16,685 nt of DNA, taken from contig DHHQ01000022.1 in NCBI GenBank assembly GCA_002403375.1, positions 1-16,685 of the forward strand. The letters run 5' to 3'. The DNA is from Thiobacillus denitrificans. Its GTDB lineage: Bacteria; Pseudomonadota; Gammaproteobacteria; Burkholderiales; Thiobacillaceae. The translations under genes were made by a program, and so were the position numbers. Under the pieces are notes generated by a model that did no database searches, was not told the origin of the DNA, and saw only the letters and a list, made by a program, of their open reading frames with translations. Within the stretch, counting starts at the first letter, position 1, and the number at the start of each line of letters is the position of its first letter. Below, in pieces: positions 14,548 through 16,685 of this stretch.

Positions 14548-14563
14548 CGCGCGGCGCCGCGCG
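14548..14563. other. Perfect 16-bp GC palindrome between the DsrC-like gene and the HPP gene
   Basis: CGCGCGGC and its complement form a perfect palindrome two bases after the DsrC-like stop codon. In RNA it gives a strong short hairpin, but TCTCCCG follows and not a T-run. It may reduce read-through into the HPP gene or protect the upstream mRNA; no stronger claim is possible. Confidence 0.35.
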
Positions 14564-14590
14564 TCTCCCGCGTCGGCAGGGGGGCGCTGA

Positions 14591-15313
14591 ATGGTGCGCA
14601 AGCTGGCCTATTCGGTTTCCGAGCGCGAACACTGGGTATCGTCCGCCGGCGGGCTGGTCGGCATTCTCGCGGTGCTGTGGGTGAGCCATTTCTGGCTCGG
14701 CGGCCATGGCGGCGTGCTGGCGATCGCCTCGATGGGCGCCTCGGCGGTGCTGCTGTTCGCCGCGCCGCACGGCGCGCTGTCGCAGCCGTGGCCGGTCTTC
14801 GGCGGCCACCTGGTGTCCGCGCTGATCGGCGTCACCTGCGTGCGCTGGCTCGGCGGCGAGCCGATGCTGGCCGCGGCGCTGGCGGTCGCGCTGTCGATCG
14901 CCGGCATGTACAGCCTGCGCTGCCTGCATCCGCCGGGCGGCGCGACCGCGCTGTACGCCGTGCTCGGCGGCGAAACCGTGCACGCGCTGGGCTACGGCTA
15001 TCTGTTCAGCCCGGTGCTGCTGAACGTCGTCGTGCTGCTGGCGGTGGCGGTGGCGTTCAACTACCCGTTCGCCTGGCGGCGCTACCCGCAGGCGTGGCAT
15101 CGCCGTTCCGACACCGCGCCGAAGGCGGTCGAGGAGAGCATGATTCCGCACAGCAACCTGGTCTACGCGCTGAGCCAGATCGACACCTTCGTCGACGTCA
15201 GCGAGGAGGACCTGCAGCGGATCTACGCGCTGGCGCTGGGGCAGCCCCATCCTGCCGGGCAGCAGGCCCAGCCTGCGACGAAGGGCGCGCCCGCCGCCGA
15301 GGCCGCACGCTAG
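14591..15313 (+). CDS. HPP-family integral membrane protein
   Basis: This is a 240-residue inner-membrane protein. About five to six hydrophobic stretches (roughly 15–37, 40–58, 68–87, 91–108 and 138–158, with the HPP loop between) are followed by a soluble tail (about 160–240). The family signature is CLHPPGGATAL (111–121). HPP proteins are mostly uncharacterised; plant and cyanobacterial relatives have been linked to nitrite transport, which cannot be assumed here. The tail contains a predicted helix with SQIDTFVDVSEEDLQRIYAL and ends in an Ala/Gln/Pro-rich stretch. AGGGGGG (14578–14584) lies six bases before the ATG. It is probably co-transcribed with the DsrC-like gene and ends 10 bases from the convergent ZIP gene. 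Confidence 0.9.
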   Translation: MVRKLAYSVSEREHWVSSAGGLVGILAVLWVSHFWLGGHGGVLAIASMGASAVLLFAAPHGALSQPWPVFGGHLVSALIGVTCVRWLGGEPMLAAALAVALSIAGMYSLRCLHPPGGATALYAVLGGETVHALGYGYLFSPVLLNVVVLLAVAVAFNYPFAWRRYPQAWHRRSDTAPKAVEESMIPHSNLVYALSQIDTFVDVSEEDLQRIYALALGQPHPAGQQAQPATKGAPAAEAAR

Positions 15314-15323
15314 CGGCCCGCGC

Positions 15324-16241
15324 CTAGCCCAGCGCCGTATCCAGCATCATCATCACCACGAAGCCGCCGATGACGCCGAGCGTCGCGGCCTGCTCGTGGC
15401 CCTTGCGGTGCGTTTCCGGGATGATCTCGTGCGACACCACCCAGATCATCGCGCCCGCGGCGAAGCCGAGCCCGGCGGGGTAGAGCACGGCGAGGCCCGA
15501 GGTGAGGGCGACGCCGACGATGGCGCCGAGCGGCTCGGCCAGTCCGCTGAGCGCGGCGGCCGCGGCCGCCTGCCACGGCGCATACGCCACGGTGCGCAAC
15601 GCCACGGCGACCACCAGTCCCTCGGGGATGTCCTGGATCGCGATCGCCGCCGCCAGCGGAACCCCGACCGACGTGTCGCCGCCCGAGAAGCCCACGCCGA
15701 TCGCCATGCCCTCCGGGAAGTTGTGCAGCGCGATGGCGAACACCATCAGCCAGACCCGGCGCAGCTGCAGCCAGTCGGGACCGTGGCGACCGACGCTCGC
15801 ATGCTCGTGCGGCACGGCCTTGTCGGCCAGCAGCAGGAACAGCGCGCCCAGCACCAGCCCGAGGGCGACGATCGCAGCGCCCGCTGGCTTGTTGCCGACT
15901 ATCTCGGCACCCGCTTCGACACCCGGCAGAATCAGCGAAAAGCACGCCGCCGCCGCCATCACGCCGGCGCCGAAGCCGAGCATGACGTCCTCCCAGCGCG
16001 GCGAGATCGTGCGGATGAACAGCGCCGGCAGTGCGCCGAGCGCGGTGGCGAGCGCCGCCACGCCAGAGCCGATGAGCGCCATGCCCATGGGGGTGTCGGG
16101 GCGGGTGCCGCCCTGCACCCACGCCACCCACGCGAGCGCCCCGACGACGGCGGCGAACAGCGTGCCGCTGCCGAGCTTCAGCGTCGTGGCGTGGCGCGGA
16201 TCGGCGAGGTAGTCGTGCAGGGGACGGCTGGCGGTGCTCAT
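15324..16241 (-). CDS. ZIP-family divalent metal transporter
   Basis: This is a 305-residue inner-membrane ZIP (zinc/iron-permease-like) protein with about eight transmembrane segments. The metal-site motifs are ALHNFPEGMAIG (171–182) in TM4 and AIQDIPEGLVVA (201–212) in TM5, with SHEIIPETH (270–278) further on. A loop with HEH and RHG (about 145–153) could bind metal. It resembles the GufA/ZupT-like bacterial group; the metal is not identifiable. ATG 16241 is preceded by GAGGTG, which matches the anti-Shine-Dalgarno well but is very close; a GTG one codon earlier is possible. The small ORF upstream stops nine bases before this start, suggesting coupling. Confidence 0.93.
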   Translation of the reverse strand: MSTASRPLHDYLADPRHATTLKLGSGTLFAAVVGALAWVAWVQGGTRPDTPMGMALIGSGVAALATALGALPALFIRTISPRWEDVMLGFGAGVMAAAACFSLILPGVEAGAEIVGNKPAGAAIVALGLVLGALFLLLADKAVPHEHASVGRHGPDWLQLRRVWLMVFAIALHNFPEGMAIGVGFSGGDTSVGVPLAAAIAIQDIPEGLVVAVALRTVAYAPWQAAAAAALSGLAEPLGAIVGVALTSGLAVLYPAGLGFAAGAMIWVVSHEIIPETHRKGHEQAATLGVIGGFVVMMMLDTALG

Positions 16242-16250
16242 CACCTCAAT

Positions 16251-16355
16251 CTAGCCGATGCCGAGCGGCACGCCATCGTACGCGGCCGCAGCGGCGCGCC
16301 GCGCCTTCACTTCGCGTCGCCAGTTCCAGTAGATGCTGTACAGACTCAATGCCAT
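16251..16355 (-). CDS. Small ORF, 34 residues, upstream of the ZIP gene
   Basis: I do not recognise this product. It starts at an ATG with a strong ribosome binding site (GAGGAG, 16363–16368, spacing 7) and stops nine bases before the ZIP start. The peptide begins MALSLYSIYWNWRREV, continues with a basic then alanine-rich helix and ends GVPLGIG. It has two tryptophans and three tyrosines, a net positive charge, no signal peptide and no full transmembrane segment; an amphipathic or membrane-associated helix is possible. The position suggests a leader peptide or a small partner of the transporter. Ribosome binding site and spacing are seen; expression is inferred. Confidence 0.55.
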   Translation of the reverse strand: MALSLYSIYWNWRREVKARRAAAAAYDGVPLGIG

Positions 16356-16435
16356 GGTCGGACTCCTCGCGCTGTCGGCACCCTCGTGCCGCGATGAAAA
16401 ACGGACTGCGTGGAGTCATTGGAAGGGATAGGCCG

Positions 16436-16456
16436 TTATTTGTGAAATGCAAATAA
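16436..16456. promoter_or_regulatory. Operator-like dyad upstream of the small ORF–ZIP unit
   Basis: TTATTTG (16436–16442) and CAAATAA (16450–16456) form a perfect 7-bp inverted repeat with a seven-base spacer. It lies in the AT-rich patch of the 123-bp gap between the GNAT gene and the small ORF, about 80 bases before the latter. On the minus strand TTGGAT stands 17 bases before TAACGG across this dyad, a weak promoter candidate. The dyad is not a recognisable Fur, Zur or MntR box. Confidence 0.45.
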
Positions 16457-16478
16457 TCCAACTATCCGATTGGTATCC

Positions 16479-16685
16479 TCAATGGTGGACGCCCGGCCCC
16501 AGCGCGAGCCAGAAGCGATGCGGGTAGTCGCGCGCCGGGTCCGTCACCGGCAGGTGCTGCAGCCCGCGCCCGGCGAAGAAACCGTTCGCATCGGCCTGCG
16601 CCTTGACCAGCAGGCCGTCGAATCCGCCTTCGCGCGCCGCTGCGGCGGCGGCGTCGAGCAGGGCGCTGCCGATGCCGCGGTGCTG
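16479..16685 (-). CDS. GNAT-family N-acetyltransferase, C-terminal part (cut by window end)
   Basis: The last 68 codons of a minus-strand gene are visible, running off the right edge. The reading begins QHRGIGSALLDAA, the acetyl-CoA pyrophosphate-binding motif A (Q-x-x-G-x-G/A) of GNAT enzymes. It continues with a helix, the strand GLLVKAQ and NGFFAGRGLQHLP, the usual motif B region where the domain ends. The final residues are FWLALGPGVHH before TGA. The acceptor substrate cannot be judged from this part. It is upstream of the ZIP unit on the same strand with a 123-bp gap. Confidence 0.8.
   Translation of the reverse strand, partial: QHRGIGSALLDAAAAAAREGGFDGLLVKAQADANGFFAGRGLQHLPVTDPARDYPHRFWLALGPGVHH

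Noticed and set aside
16436..16456. Fur or Zur box
   Set aside because: The dyad does not match the GATAATGATAATC-type Fur or ATGTTATA-type Zur consensus; kept only as an unassigned dyad.
16246..16461. 71-codon minus-strand open frame in the ZIP upstream region
   Set aside because: It overlaps the 34-codon ORF in another frame, has no clear ribosome binding site, and its Arg/Ser-rich product has no recognisable features; the shorter ORF has the better start.

Overview
The window is a gene-dense, GC-rich (clearly above 60% by eye) proteobacterial chromosome segment, most likely betaproteobacterial. The block pdxA–surA–lptD, divergent from amgK–murU and followed by pepP–ubiH–second flavin hydroxylase–dsbC, is a conserved gamma/betaproteobacterial neighbourhood. 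The DsrC/TusE-like gene and NsrR/Hmp pair would suit a sulfur- or nitrogen-oxide-metabolising member such as Thiobacillus or Rhodocyclales. The genus cannot be fixed from this window.

Layout. (1) 1–96: intergenic repeats, a G-rich GGGGGCA array followed by a C-rich heptad array that runs into the 3' end of pdxA. (2) 72–4576, minus strand: lptD, surA and pdxA, tightly packed and transcribed in that order (outer-membrane biogenesis and pyridoxal phosphate synthesis). (3) 4612–6428, plus: amgK and murU, the anomeric-kinase branch of peptidoglycan recycling. (4) 6418–11459, plus: pepP, ubiH, a second UbiH/UbiI-type hydroxylase, dsbC and a class I methyltransferase, mostly joined by short overlaps, ending at a bidirectional hairpin terminator. 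(5) 11492–13254: divergent hmp (minus) and nsrR (plus) around a clear NsrR operator, forming a nitric-oxide detoxification module. (6) 13251–15313: a LysR regulator (minus) divergent from a DsrC/TusE-like sulfur-relay protein and an HPP-family membrane protein (plus). (7) 15324–16685, minus: a ZIP metal transporter preceded by a 34-codon small ORF with a strong ribosome binding site, then the C-terminal end of a GNAT acetyltransferase cut by the window edge.

Most genes are ordinary housekeeping genes. The most unusual signal is about 96 extra in-frame bases inside the second flavin hydroxylase gene (about 9521–9616). They form a near-complete palindrome, use atypical codons and add 32 residues between two conserved strands; this looks like a palindromic mobile element tolerated inside a coding sequence. 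Also notable are heptad repeats that provide the stop codons of two unrelated genes (pdxA and amgK), a DsrC-like protein that keeps only the upstream conserved cysteine, and the small ORF before the ZIP gene.

No stretch longer than 300 bases lacks a gene. The largest gaps, 12686–12810, 14106–14207 and 16356–16478, each hold regulatory-looking dyads. No tRNA, rRNA, CRISPR array or transposase was seen.
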